A stretch of DNA of 64,000 bases from Plesiomonas sp051652165 (GTDB lineage: Bacteria > Pseudomonadota > Gammaproteobacteria > Enterobacterales > CAMTGL01). This document shows positions 9,445 through 18,229 of this stretch, in pieces. How positions within the stretch are numbered: position 1 is the stretch's first letter; every line of letters begins with the position of its first letter. The stretch covers positions 558,001 to 622,000 of the forward strand of contig NZ_JBOFTR010000004.1 of assembly GCF_051652165.1 (NCBI RefSeq). Reading direction: 5' to 3'. The position numbers were made by a program, and so were the translations under genes. Below the pieces are notes generated by a model. That model had not been told where the DNA came from. It did not search any database and saw only the letters and a program-made list of their open reading frames with translations.

Positions 9445-9906
9445 TTACTCAATAACCAGCCAATGGCCCAGACGTTGTTGTAGTTCACCCTCAATGGACA
9501 ATACACGCTGGGTTTGTAAATCTACACATACAAAAGTGATTATTGCATCTGCAATTATATCGCCACTTTTTGCACAATGAATGAATTGGGTTAATAACCC
9601 ACTGTGCTTACTCAATTTCGTCAGTTGGCAACTAATCTGCAAATGCTGGTTTAACAAAGCCGGTTTCCGGTAACTGATATTGATATTCGCCACCACAAAA
9701 CCTACCGCATGTTTTTCACACCATGCAAGATCACCACTCTCTTCAAGCCACTGCCAACGAGCTTCCTCTAAAAACTCCAAATATCTTGCATTATTAACAT
9801 GCTGATAAACATCAAGATGGTATCCTCTGACTGTAATATTTACAGATTTCACTCCCCTTTTTGATATAGCAATATTTTCTTGCTCACTCTTTTTTAACCC
9901 ACTCAT
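9445..9906 (-). CDS. fadM: long-chain acyl-CoA thioesterase FadM (YbgC/4-hydroxybenzoyl-CoA thioesterase family)
   Basis: Hydrolyses acyl-CoA in the cytoplasm. The stretch VRGYHLDVYQHVNNARYL is almost the same as E. coli FadM (YbaW) and includes the catalytic Asp of hot-dog thioesterases. 153 residues against about 132 in E. coli; the extra 20 or so are N-terminal. That longer start at 9906 is supported by a very strong ribosome site (AAGGAGGAGGTG) five bases upstream. Convergent with the DUF3581-type gene, with no room for a terminator between them. Confidence 0.88.
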   Translation of the reverse strand: MSGLKKSEQENIAISKRGVKSVNITVRGYHLDVYQHVNNARYLEFLEEARWQWLEESGDLAWCEKHAVGFVVANINISYRKPALLNQHLQISCQLTKLSKHSGLLTQFIHCAKSGDIIADAIITFVCVDLQTQRVLSIEGELQQRLGHWLVIE

Positions 9907-10038
9907 TGCCCACCTCCTCCTTGAATATCAATAACCATGAATTACCGATTGTATAAAATACACGCGATGAACTTACGGTACGCATTGATTTATACTTATG
10001 TGCTACAGTTATATATTAGCTTTTTCGTAATTATTTTT

Positions 10039-10554
10039 TTATGCCCTCTTCACAGTAAAAAAGACTGTTGATAATGTATTCCCTTGTGTGATATTGACTT
10101 GCCACACCATTTGCTCACTGGTGCACGACCCCACCGTAAAATCACCTATCCAGCGACCATTTTCAAACGAAAAAACAACAGGGATCTTTCCCATGAACAT
10201 ATCTCTCCCCTCTACATAGGCAGAGACTATTGTATTTTTAGTAACCCCCGTAATCACTAATTGTAATGGATACTCCGCTTTAGGTGGCAAAGAGCTTAAT
10301 GTGACTTTGGCAATATTGACTTTACTAGCACTAACCACGGTACTGCTTTCCTGTAAAGAACACGCCCCTTCATTTAAAGAACACGCTGTTGATATGCGTG
10401 TGATCTTTTTTCCAACAGGGTTGTCAAATGTTCTCCATACAAACAAACCAAGAAAAAAAACCATGATGAAAACAATCTGAATAAAACGCAAACGTGTTAA
10501 TTTTTCTGCCGCCACAAGACCCCCTCTTGTTGTTGGTAATTGCACGAATTTCAC
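10039..10554 (-). CDS. membrane-anchored protein of unknown function, divergent from ccoN
   Basis: 171 residues. One membrane helix (about 25-43, IQIVFIMVFFLGLFVW) is followed by an extracytoplasmic domain. After the helix come paired Cys-Ser-Leu motifs (ACSLNEGACSL) and, near the end, GSCTSEQMVWQV. The domain is predicted beta-rich, with a Met-containing GRDMFMG segment. Proteins of this pattern seem to be common near cytochrome oxidase genes, but I cannot name the family. The conserved Cys and Met residues make a metal (copper) or redox role conceivable. Its start lies 224 bases from ccoN, so the two share a divergent control region. Confidence 0.72.
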   Translation of the reverse strand: MKFVQLPTTRGGLVAAEKLTRLRFIQIVFIMVFFLGLFVWRTFDNPVGKKITRISTACSLNEGACSLQESSTVVSASKVNIAKVTLSSLPPKAEYPLQLVITGVTKNTIVSAYVEGRDMFMGKIPVVFSFENGRWIGDFTVGSCTSEQMVWQVNITQGNTLSTVFFTVKRA

Positions 10555-10580
10555 ACAAAGCTAAAACCTAGCGTTACAAG

Positions 10581-10625
10581 ACACACAATTTTGTTATTTC
10601 ACCGTAACAAATGTGTGTTTTTTTT
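10581..10625. other. AT-rich hairpin followed by T run in the ccoN upstream region
   Basis: ACACACA..TTTGTTA pairs with TAACAAA.TGTGTGT (7+7 bp with a 2-base bulge, 8-base loop), followed on the plus strand by about eight T. It resembles a terminator or attenuator, but no upstream plus-strand gene ends here. Confidence 0.45.
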
Positions 10626-10778
10626 GCTGCGCTTTATTTGCAGCTAAAGTAGAATCACAAACGAAAAATGCCACGTTTTAAAGCAATTAGCAAAAGTACA
10701 TGGCATACAAAAGAGAGATGTTCCTGCACAGGGAAACATTAGTGTAGTTGATAGCGACAACAGCGGAAGCACATCATC

Positions 10779-12218
10779 ATGACTCAACAGATGAATACGC
10801 TTGAGCAAACCTACAACTATACAGTCGTGCGCCAATTCTCCCTGATGACTATTGTCTGGGGTATTGTGGGTATGTCTGTAGGTGTATTAATTGCAGCACA
10901 GCTTATTTGGCCCCAACTCAATTTCGAAACACCGTGGCTCACTTATAGCCATTTACGCCCACTACATACTAATGCAGTCATTTTTGCCTTTGGTACATCG
11001 GCACTCATGGCTACCTCTTTTTATGTTGTACAGCGCACAACTCAAACCGTTCTTTTTAGCCCTAAATTAGCTCAATTTGTTTTTTGGGGTTGGCAATTAG
11101 TTATTGTGAGTGCAGCCATCTCATTACCTTTAGGCTATACCACGTCTAAAGAGTACGCAGAGCTCGAATGGCCAATTGATATTTTAATTGCTGTTGTTTG
11201 GGTTGCGTATGCTATTTGCTTTTTTGGCACAATTGCTAAACGTAAAACACCACATATTTACGTTGCAAACTGGTTTTTTGGGGCATTTATTATCACTGTA
11301 GCTGCATTGCATATCATCAACAGCATGGCGATCCCCCTTACATTCACTAAATCATATTCACTCTATTCTGGTGCTGTAGATGCCATGGTACAGTGGTGGT
11401 ATGGCCATAATGCGGTGGGTTTTCTACTCACTGCCGGTTTTTTAGGTATGATGTATTACTTCGTCCCTAAACAAGCAAACCGCCCAGTTTACTCTTATCG
11501 GCTCTCTATTGTCCACTTTTGGGCGTTGATCTCCCTTTATATTTGGGCAGGGCCACACCATTTACACTACACAGCCCTACCCGATTGGACACAATCTTTA
11601 GGTATGGTCATGTCAGTTATTTTGTTTGTTCCCTCTTGGGGCGGCATGATTAACGGTATTATGACACTATCAGGTGCATGGCATAAACTGCGTGATGATC
11701 CTGTTATCCGCTTCCTTGTGGTTTCACTCTCATTTTATGGCATGTCAACGTTTGAAGGCCCGATGATGGCCATTAAAACCGTCAATGCTCTATCACACTA
11801 CACTGACTGGACAATCGGCCATGTACATTCTGGTGCACTTGGTTGGGTCGCTATGGTCTCAATTGGATCGTTGTATCATTTAATTCCTATTCTTTTTCAT
11901 AAAGAACAGATGTACAGCGTGCGGCTTATTAATGTCCATTTTTGGTTAGCCACTATTGGCACTGTATTATATATCGTTGCAATGTGGATATCAGGCGTAA
12001 TGCAAGGGCTTATGTGGCGTGCAGTTAATATGGATGGAACATTAACCTACTCTTTTGTTGAAGGATTACAAGCTTCCTATCCGTTCTACTTTATTCGCTT
12101 TGTTGGCGGTCTATTTATTGTGGCAGGTATGTTCATCATGGCATACAACACCTATAAAACCGTTATTTCAGATAACAAAGAACATGAAGCTATTGAACCA
12201 ACCTCTGAGTCGGTATAA
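10779..12218 (+). CDS. ccoN: cbb3-type cytochrome c oxidase subunit I CcoN
   Basis: Catalytic subunit of the high-affinity terminal oxidase, carrying heme b and the heme b3-CuB centre in the inner membrane. 479 residues and about 12 membrane helices. Metal ligands are visible: His in THLR-type SHLRPLHTNA near the N-terminus, WWYGHNAVGF (CuB His), AGPHHLHYTALP (two CuB His), and GHVHSGALGW near 346 (heme His). First gene of ccoNOQP. The start may be 10779 or the ATG at 10791. This oxidase type works at low oxygen; fnr lies in the same block. Confidence 0.96.
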   Translation: MTQQMNTLEQTYNYTVVRQFSLMTIVWGIVGMSVGVLIAAQLIWPQLNFETPWLTYSHLRPLHTNAVIFAFGTSALMATSFYVVQRTTQTVLFSPKLAQFVFWGWQLVIVSAAISLPLGYTTSKEYAELEWPIDILIAVVWVAYAICFFGTIAKRKTPHIYVANWFFGAFIITVAALHIINSMAIPLTFTKSYSLYSGAVDAMVQWWYGHNAVGFLLTAGFLGMMYYFVPKQANRPVYSYRLSIVHFWALISLYIWAGPHHLHYTALPDWTQSLGMVMSVILFVPSWGGMINGIMTLSGAWHKLRDDPVIRFLVVSLSFYGMSTFEGPMMAIKTVNALSHYTDWTIGHVHSGALGWVAMVSIGSLYHLIPILFHKEQMYSVRLINVHFWLATIGTVLYIVAMWISGVMQGLMWRAVNMDGTLTYSFVEGLQASYPFYFIRFVGGLFIVAGMFIMAYNTYKTVISDNKEHEAIEPTSESV

Positions 12219-12232
12219 CAGGGAAGATAGTC

Positions 12233-12853
12233 ATGAGCAACCAACGTAATCGCCATGAGATCATTGAAAAAAATATCGGTTTGTTAGCAATTCTTATTGT
12301 TATTGCTATTAGCCTTGGTGGATTAGTCGAGATAGTTCCACTGATGTTCCAAAAAGAGACGACTCAGCCAGTCTCCGATCTAAAACCCTATACCGCGCTG
12401 CAAATGGAAGGCCGAGATATCTATATTCGTGAAGGCTGCCATGTATGCCATAGCCAGATGATTCGGCCATTACGTGCAGAAACCGAGCGTTATGGCCACT
12501 ACTCAGTTGCTGGAGAGTCAGTGTGGGAACATCCATTCTTATGGGGTTCAAAGCGTACTGGACCTGATTTGGCACGTGTTGGTGGCCGTTACTCTGATAC
12601 ATGGCACCGTGAACACTTAATTGACCCACGCGCTGTTGTACCAGAATCAAACATGCCTGCATTCCCATGGCTAGAAGAGAATGTATTAACCGGCGAGTTA
12701 ACCGGTAAAAAGCTGGCGCTCTTTCGCGATAATTTTGGTGTTCCTTATACTGATGCGCAAATTGCTTCTGCGCCAACAGATGTTAAAGGGAAAACAGAAA
12801 TGGATGCGCTAATAGCCTATTTACAATCTCTTGGCTTGGCAATGAAACAGTAG
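12233..12853 (+). CDS. ccoO: cbb3-type cytochrome c oxidase subunit II CcoO
   Basis: Membrane-anchored mono-heme cytochrome c that passes electrons to CcoN. 206 residues; one N-terminal membrane helix (about 14-34), then the heme motif CHVCH at residues 69-73 followed by QMIRP. A distal Met is likely in SNMPAFPW. Starts 14 bases after ccoN with GGAAG ahead of the ATG, in the ccoNOQP operon. Confidence 0.96.
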   Translation: MSNQRNRHEIIEKNIGLLAILIVIAISLGGLVEIVPLMFQKETTQPVSDLKPYTALQMEGRDIYIREGCHVCHSQMIRPLRAETERYGHYSVAGESVWEHPFLWGSKRTGPDLARVGGRYSDTWHREHLIDPRAVVPESNMPAFPWLEENVLTGELTGKKLALFRDNFGVPYTDAQIASAPTDVKGKTEMDALIAYLQSLGLAMKQ

Positions 12854-12862
12854 GAGCGGACA

Positions 12863-13042
12863 ATGAACTTTGGCATTATCCATAGCATCTATACCGTAAC
12901 CGTTTTTGTCAGTTTTCTAGGCATTATATTTTGGGCTTACAGTAAAAAACGTCATGCTCGGTTTAAGGAAGCGGCTAATTTGGTTTTTGCTGATGAAAAA
13001 CCACAACAATCTGTGCCGCAAGCAGGGAGTAAGCAAGAATGA
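12863..13042 (+). CDS. ccoQ: cbb3-type oxidase small subunit CcoQ
   Basis: 59 residues with one membrane helix (about 6-25) and a charged tail; SKKRHARF follows the helix, as in other CcoQ proteins. It helps assembly or stability of the complex. ATG at 12863 is preceded by GGAG. The TGA stop overlaps the ccoP ATG (ATGA). Gene order N-O-Q-P is the standard one. Confidence 0.92.
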   Translation: MNFGIIHSIYTVTVFVSFLGIIFWAYSKKRHARFKEAANLVFADEKPQQSVPQAGSKQE

Positions 13043-14043
13043 GTCTATTTTGGACCCTTTGGATTACCATTATTACCCTTGGCAGTATTCTTGGCTGTGC
13101 TCTGCTATTACGGTGGTGTACGAAAGATAAAACCGGTATCGATGAAGGTGCCGACATGGGCCATACCTATGATGGTATTAAAGAGATCAATAACCCCCTA
13201 CCAAAATGGTGGCGTTATATGTTCTGGATGACCATTGTATTTGCACTCGGTTATCTTGTGCTTTATCCCGGATTAGGCTCTTGGGGAAATCTGCTCAATT
13301 GGCACAGTGCTAATAAAAATGTGCTATCTCTTCAAGAATCAACAAGTGCGAGCACACAAGCTGAACAAAGTGGTCAATATATTCAATATGATCAAGAAAA
13401 AGTACACGCTGATAAAGTGTATGGCGAAACCTTTAAACGCCTCGCTTATCAAGCTGATGGAAAAACATTACGCCCATTAACAGAAATCGCCACAGATGAT
13501 AATGCACTCAAAGTAGGCCGCGCCCTATTTTTACAAAACTGTGCGTTATGCCATGGATCTGATGCTAGAGGACAAAAAGGCTTTCCTAATTTAACAGATA
13601 ATGACTGGCTCTATGGTGGTGCACCTGAAATTATTAAAACCACTATTTTACATGGCCGTCAAGGTGCAATGCCTGCATGGCTAGAAACACTAGGCCCTAA
13701 TGGTGTCCGTGAGGTGGTAAGCTATACATTAAGTTTATCTGGTCGAAAAGTTGATCCGCGTGAGGCTGAAGCAGGAAAGAGTCGCTTTGTATTATGTTCT
13801 GCATGCCATGGGCCCGACGGTAAAGGAAATCCTGCTGTTGGAGCGCCTAACCTTACCGACCAAATTTGGTTATATGGCGGTAGCCGTGCAACAGTTGAAG
13901 AGACTGTGAAATATGGCCGACAAGGTGTTATGCCTGCATGGGATAAAGTCTTAGGCGATGAAAAAATTCATATTCTGTCTGCCTATGTCTATAGCCTTAG
14001 CCACAGCAATAAGAGTACAACTGATATGGCAACACACAAATAA
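13039..14043 (+). CDS. ccoP: cbb3-type cytochrome c oxidase subunit III CcoP (di-heme)
   Basis: Di-heme cytochrome c that accepts electrons from the cytochrome c pool. 334 residues. Two N-terminal membrane helices (about 4-25 and 58-76) are followed by two cytochrome c domains with CALCH (168-172) and CSACH (253-257). Methionine ligands are likely in GAMPAW and GVMPAW. Overlaps ccoQ by four bases and closes ccoNOQP. Confidence 0.96.
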   Translation: MSLFWTLWITIITLGSILGCALLLRWCTKDKTGIDEGADMGHTYDGIKEINNPLPKWWRYMFWMTIVFALGYLVLYPGLGSWGNLLNWHSANKNVLSLQESTSASTQAEQSGQYIQYDQEKVHADKVYGETFKRLAYQADGKTLRPLTEIATDDNALKVGRALFLQNCALCHGSDARGQKGFPNLTDNDWLYGGAPEIIKTTILHGRQGAMPAWLETLGPNGVREVVSYTLSLSGRKVDPREAEAGKSRFVLCSACHGPDGKGNPAVGAPNLTDQIWLYGGSRATVEETVKYGRQGVMPAWDKVLGDEKIHILSAYVYSLSHSNKSTTDMATHK

Positions 14044-14075
14044 GTGATTTTTGAACAAAACAATAACGTATAAAC

Positions 14076-14108
14076 TAGGGTATAGATAAAATAATTGTCT
14101 ATACCCTA
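14076..14108. other. stable hairpin between ccoP and fixH
   Basis: TAGGGTATAGA (14076-14086) and TCTATACCCTA (14098-14108) are perfect 11-bp arms around an 11-base loop. No T run follows, so it looks like an mRNA stability or processing element rather than a simple terminator. It may set the ratio of oxidase structural genes to assembly genes. Confidence 0.6.
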
Positions 14109-14219
14109 ACACATAGCTCTAAAAACGTTAGCCATACAACAGCATAAAATATAAACTTACAATAATACATTAATGTATCTGTGAAATATAACACCATACA
14201 TTAAGCATGGATGTGAAAT

Positions 14220-14708
14220 ATGGTTCAACAAGTTTGGTACAAACAATTCTGGCCTTGGTTTTTAATTACTTTACCTGTCGTTGCTGTTATTGCTAGTTTT
14301 TACACACTAACACTAGCAATGAATACCCAAGATAGCCTTGTTGTAGATGATTATTACAATAAAGGTAAGGCTATTAACGAAGATATTAGCCGTCTTCAAA
14401 CCGCAAATAATGCTGGCATTCAAGCCTCATTGTATATTACTGGGACACAAGCCTCATTAAATTTTGATAAAGGTCAATTACCTCATTATCCAGCATTAAA
14501 AATTTACTTTTATCATCCAACTCTACAAGATAAAGATCTACATTTGATGATTAACGCAGATTATAGTGGTACTTATCGCTTTGTATTACCTTTAGCTATA
14601 CAAGGTAAATGGTACGTCAGTATTGAGCCATTTGATAAAAAATGGCGACTGCAAACTCAAATTATGCTTCCTAGTCATCAAACATTTACTGTTTATGGGC
14701 ACACATGA
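14220..14708 (+). CDS. ccoH: FixH/CcoH family cbb3 oxidase assembly protein
   Basis: Membrane protein required for maturation or stability of the cbb3 complex. 162 residues: one N-terminal helix (about 12-32) followed by an extracytoplasmic beta-rich domain. DDYYNKGKAIN just after the helix is the most recognisable FixH feature. It lies between ccoP and ccoI, the classical place. The 176-base gap from ccoP suggests separate control or processing. Confidence 0.85.
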   Translation: MVQQVWYKQFWPWFLITLPVVAVIASFYTLTLAMNTQDSLVVDDYYNKGKAINEDISRLQTANNAGIQASLYITGTQASLNFDKGQLPHYPALKIYFYHPTLQDKDLHLMINADYSGTYRFVLPLAIQGKWYVSIEPFDKKWRLQTQIMLPSHQTFTVYGHT

Positions 14709-14767
14709 GTATGTTTATAGTGCTCAAGACTGCTGTTATAGCAGCATATTAAGTAGGTTTTGATAAT

Positions 14768-17263
14768 ATGAATACCATCAGTGTTTGTTACCACTGTAAT
14801 GATTCAATCCCTGCTGGCACAGACTTTTCTGTGGTTATATTTAACCATCGTCAACCTATGTGTTGCCCTGGATGCCAAGCTGTAGCACAAACCATTGTAG
14901 ATAGCGGTCTCACTTCTTACTACCAATACCGTACTGCAACAGCAGAAAAAGCTGAACTTATTCCTACAGAGTTAAACACTTTACAGCACTACGATATTAA
15001 AGAAGTGCAAGCTGAGTTTGTGAAGCAACAAGAAGGAGTATCTGATGTCACTTTATCGTTAGATAATATGACTTGCGCAGCATGTGCATGGTTAATAGAA
15101 AAACATATTAGTAAAATTGCAGGTGTGAGCCAAATACAAGTAAATGCAACTGCACAAAGAGCACGTTTAAAGTGGGATGATCAGCGTGTTAAATTAAGTA
15201 CACTACTACTGTCATTACAACAGCTTGGTTATCACGCAGCACCATTTGAAATTACACAACACGAACAACAATATCGCTATGCGATGAATAATTATTTACG
15301 TAAACTCGGCGTAGCCGGTTTAGCCAGCATGCAAGTGATGATGGTTGCTATAGCACTCTATCTAGATGCATTTAGCGATCTTGATGACATACAGCGGTGG
15401 TATCTTCGCTGGGTCAGTTTTATTATGTCAACACCTGTAATTTTATACTCCTCTCTTCCTTTTTATCATAGTGCATGGCGTAGTTTAAAAGCTCGCGCAT
15501 TGAATATGGATGTTCCTGTCTCTTTTGTTCTTATTGGCGCTTATATTGCTAGTGCATATGCCACTATTATTGATAGTGGTGAGGTTTATTTTGAATCTAT
15601 CACCATGTTTGCCTTTTTCTTGCTTTTGGGCCGTTTTCTTGAAATGCGAGTTCGGCGCATTGCAACTGAGGCAACAAGCAACTTACTTAAATTTATTCCT
15701 ACTATTGCCACACTTGAATCGGGTAAACAAGTGGCAGCCAAAAGTTTACAGCCTGGCGATATGATAATTATTCGCCCAGGTGAAGCTATACCGGCTGATG
15801 CAAAAATTATCTTTGGCCGTAGTGATATCAACGAGTCCATGTTAACCGGTGAACATTTACCCGTGACTAAAAACCCGAAAGATTGTATTTATACCGGTAC
15901 AATTAATGGTGAAGGTAATTTGCTTGCACAAGTTACTCATACGGGGCCTGATAGTCTTATTGCTGAGATATTACGTTTACAAGACCAAGCCTTACAAACA
16001 AAACCGGCGATTATTTTACTTGCTGATCAAATTGCACGTTATTTCGTTTGGGGGCTATTATTAATTGCAGGATTAACGTGGTGTGGCTGGCATCTGTATC
16101 AACCAGAAAAAGCATTCTGGATAACGCTTTCAGTCTTAGTTGCAACTTGCCCTTGTGCTCTGGCATTAGCGACACCCACGGCAATAACCAGTGTTATTTC
16201 ACGAATGAGCCAAAATGGGATATTAATTCGAAAAAGTCATGTATTAGAAACATTATGCCAAGTTAATTGTGTCGCAATGGATAAAACCGGCACATTAACA
16301 GAAGGAAAGATGATCTGTATCGATACTATCTTATATCCACACATAAAAAAAACACCATATTTAAATCATCAACTCGTAGACTCAGAACAAGCTAAAGTAG
16401 CTTGCCAAGACAATCAATACTGTTGGACAAAAGAACGTGCATTTTCTTATGCCTGTGCGCTTGAAATGCACAGTGTTCACCCTATAGCACAGCTTTTTCA
16501 ACGTACAATTAAAGACTCTTCTCTTACTGCCGAGCAAATTACCACATACATTGGTAATGGACTATCTGGTATTATTCACGGAGAAACCTATCGAATAGGT
16601 CATCGTTCCTTTATTGAGCAATATATTACACTCCCTAATACAGAAAATGAAGATGATAGCTTCGCACACATACAGCAAGGTAATCTGCCTATTTATTTAG
16701 CCAATAGCCACCAAGTTATCGCATGCTTTTGGTTACAAGACCCTATTCGAGTAACGGCCAAAACATGCTTACAGCATTTACACAAACATCATATTCACGT
16801 TCATTTGCTTACCGGTGATCCATCAACAGCAGCTAATCATGTTGCACATCAACTCTCTATTAATCATTGTTCAAAAGGCTTATCTCCCTCTGAAAAACTC
16901 CATTACCTAAAACAAAAACAGCAACAAGGTGATATTGTTATGATGATTGGTGACGGTATAAATGATACACCTGTACTTGCAGGTGCACATATTTCCGTTG
17001 CTATGGGAGGTGGTGTTGAGCTTGCTAAAAATGCTGCAGATGTTGTTTTACTATCAGATAATTTAGCTAAAATTCCTTTTGCCATTGAACTGGCTAAACG
17101 TACTCGTAAAATTATTCGTGAAAACTTAGCTTGGGCATTAGGATATAATTTAATTATTTTACCTTTAGCAATAGCTGGAATGTTACCACCCTATATTGCG
17201 TCTTTAGGTATGTCTGCGAGCTCTTTAATTGTCGTGATTAATTCATTGCGGCTAATGAGGTAA
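14768..17263 (+). CDS. ccoI: copper-translocating P1B-type ATPase CcoI (FixI/CopA2-like)
   Basis: Exports Cu(I) slowly to the periplasmic side for insertion into the CuB site of the oxidase. 831 residues. A Cys-rich N-terminal domain (CYHC at 7-10, CCPGC at 32-36) precedes an HMA domain with MTCAAC (C103, C106). Then come the transmembrane CPC (461-463), phosphorylation motif DKTGT (D505) and GDGINDTP (hinge). The extra N-terminal metal domain is typical of FixI-type rather than resistance-type CopA. Sits between ccoH and ccoS, four bases before the latter. Confidence 0.95.
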   Translation: MNTISVCYHCNDSIPAGTDFSVVIFNHRQPMCCPGCQAVAQTIVDSGLTSYYQYRTATAEKAELIPTELNTLQHYDIKEVQAEFVKQQEGVSDVTLSLDNMTCAACAWLIEKHISKIAGVSQIQVNATAQRARLKWDDQRVKLSTLLLSLQQLGYHAAPFEITQHEQQYRYAMNNYLRKLGVAGLASMQVMMVAIALYLDAFSDLDDIQRWYLRWVSFIMSTPVILYSSLPFYHSAWRSLKARALNMDVPVSFVLIGAYIASAYATIIDSGEVYFESITMFAFFLLLGRFLEMRVRRIATEATSNLLKFIPTIATLESGKQVAAKSLQPGDMIIIRPGEAIPADAKIIFGRSDINESMLTGEHLPVTKNPKDCIYTGTINGEGNLLAQVTHTGPDSLIAEILRLQDQALQTKPAIILLADQIARYFVWGLLLIAGLTWCGWHLYQPEKAFWITLSVLVATCPCALALATPTAITSVISRMSQNGILIRKSHVLETLCQVNCVAMDKTGTLTEGKMICIDTILYPHIKKTPYLNHQLVDSEQAKVACQDNQYCWTKERAFSYACALEMHSVHPIAQLFQRTIKDSSLTAEQITTYIGNGLSGIIHGETYRIGHRSFIEQYITLPNTENEDDSFAHIQQGNLPIYLANSHQVIACFWLQDPIRVTAKTCLQHLHKHHIHVHLLTGDPSTAANHVAHQLSINHCSKGLSPSEKLHYLKQKQQQGDIVMMIGDGINDTPVLAGAHISVAMGGGVELAKNAADVVLLSDNLAKIPFAIELAKRTRKIIRENLAWALGYNLIILPLAIAGMLPPYIASLGMSASSLIVVINSLRLMR

Positions 17264-17266
17264 TAC

Positions 17267-17494
17267 ATGGATATTATCTATACTCTTGTTCCAATTACTA
17301 TGCTATTTGTACTAATTGCTGTTCTAATTTTTTTATGGGCAGTAAAATCAGAGCAATTTGAAGATTTAAATCGTCAAGGTATGCAAATTTTATTTGAAGA
17401 TGAGGCCACAGAAAAAAATAGCGCAATAATACCTGAAAAAAACACGCCACCACGCCCGACTTCTCTTAACCAAACTCATCATGATCGCGTTTGA
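17267..17494 (+). CDS. ccoS: cbb3 oxidase maturation protein CcoS
   Basis: 75 residues. One membrane helix (about 5-26) followed by WAVKSEQFEDL, the diagnostic CcoS sequence, and a short hydrophilic tail. Needed for cofactor insertion into CcoN in other bacteria. Three bases after ccoI and overlapping the next gene by 14 bases. Confidence 0.93.
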   Translation: MDIIYTLVPITMLFVLIAVLIFLWAVKSEQFEDLNRQGMQILFEDEATEKNSAIIPEKNTPPRPTSLNQTHHDRV

Positions 17495-18164
17495 TGCAAT
17501 AGGAGCTATGTTAGTTGGCCTTGTAGGTGCTGGGCACTGTTTAGGTATGTGCGGTGGCATTTCTGCTGTATTAACATTTACCTTACCTAAAGATCATTCA
17601 CTTATACAAAAAATAAGGGCTCTTTTTCTTTATAATATTGGGCGGATCACTGCTTATACTTTTGCAGGATTTGTTATTGGTGGAGTATTTGCTTCTCTGA
17701 CTGAACTGAGTACTGCAAAATATACTCTAGCTATATTGCGTTTATGTGCTGCTGGAATGATGGTTTTACTCGCACTATATATGGGGCAATGGTGGTTTGG
17801 TCTGCAAAAAATTGAACGTATCGGGCAGTTTTTTTGGCGTGGCTTAACGCCTATTGCACAAAAGATGTTGTCGCTACGTCACCCACTGATACCCTTTCCA
17901 ATGGGGTTTATTTGGGGCTGGCTACCTTGTGGGCTTGTTTACTCTAGTTTAAGTTGGGCTGCAGCATCTGGTAGTGCAATATCAGGGGCAATCATCATGT
18001 TATTTTTTGGCTTAGGTACATTGCCAACTATGCTGACTGTCGGTCATGTGGCTGAATACTTGCGAAAATGGCTTACAACATTAATGCTAAAACGCACATC
18101 GGCATTGTTACTGTTTGTTTATGGATTACAAACAGCTTATGTTGCCATTCAACAACTGACATAA
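17481..18164 (+). CDS. TauE/SafE (UreH-like) membrane protein of the cco cluster
   Basis: 227 residues with about six membrane helices. The motifs HCLGMCGG (about 19-26) and WLPCGLVYSSL (about 150-160) are those of the sulfite-exporter TauE/SafE-like family that regularly follows ccoS. The conserved Cys and Met residues suggest metal handling. The specific role is unproven; copper supply for the oxidase is an inference from context. It overlaps ccoS by 14 bases, so it belongs to the same operon. Confidence 0.85.
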   Translation: MIAFDAIGAMLVGLVGAGHCLGMCGGISAVLTFTLPKDHSLIQKIRALFLYNIGRITAYTFAGFVIGGVFASLTELSTAKYTLAILRLCAAGMMVLLALYMGQWWFGLQKIERIGQFFWRGLTPIAQKMLSLRHPLIPFPMGFIWGWLPCGLVYSSLSWAAASGSAISGAIIMLFFGLGTLPTMLTVGHVAEYLRKWLTTLMLKRTSALLLFVYGLQTAYVAIQQLT

Positions 18165-18194
18165 TTAGCCAATTGACAAACAAACGTGATAAAA

Positions 18195-18208
18195 TTGACT
18201 AAAATCAA
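18195..18208 (+). promoter_or_regulatory. FNR-binding site upstream of fnr
   Basis: TTGAC-TAAA-ATCAA matches the FNR consensus TTGAT-N4-ATCAA at 9 of 10 positions. It lies 22 bases before the fnr start, next to a TTGACA hexamer at 18173-18178. The position so close to the gene suggests negative autoregulation, as known for E. coli fnr. Confidence 0.8.
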
Positions 18209-18229
18209 TATTAGGCAGTGTTATACAGT

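Noticed and set aside
10746..10763. TTGATAGCGACAAC as an FNR box for ccoN
   Set aside because: The second half-site matches only two of five positions and it lies about 20 bases from the start codon, a poor place for an activator.
12309..12776. 155-codon minus-strand frame inside ccoO
   Set aside because: Antisense to a clear cytochrome gene, no independent evidence.
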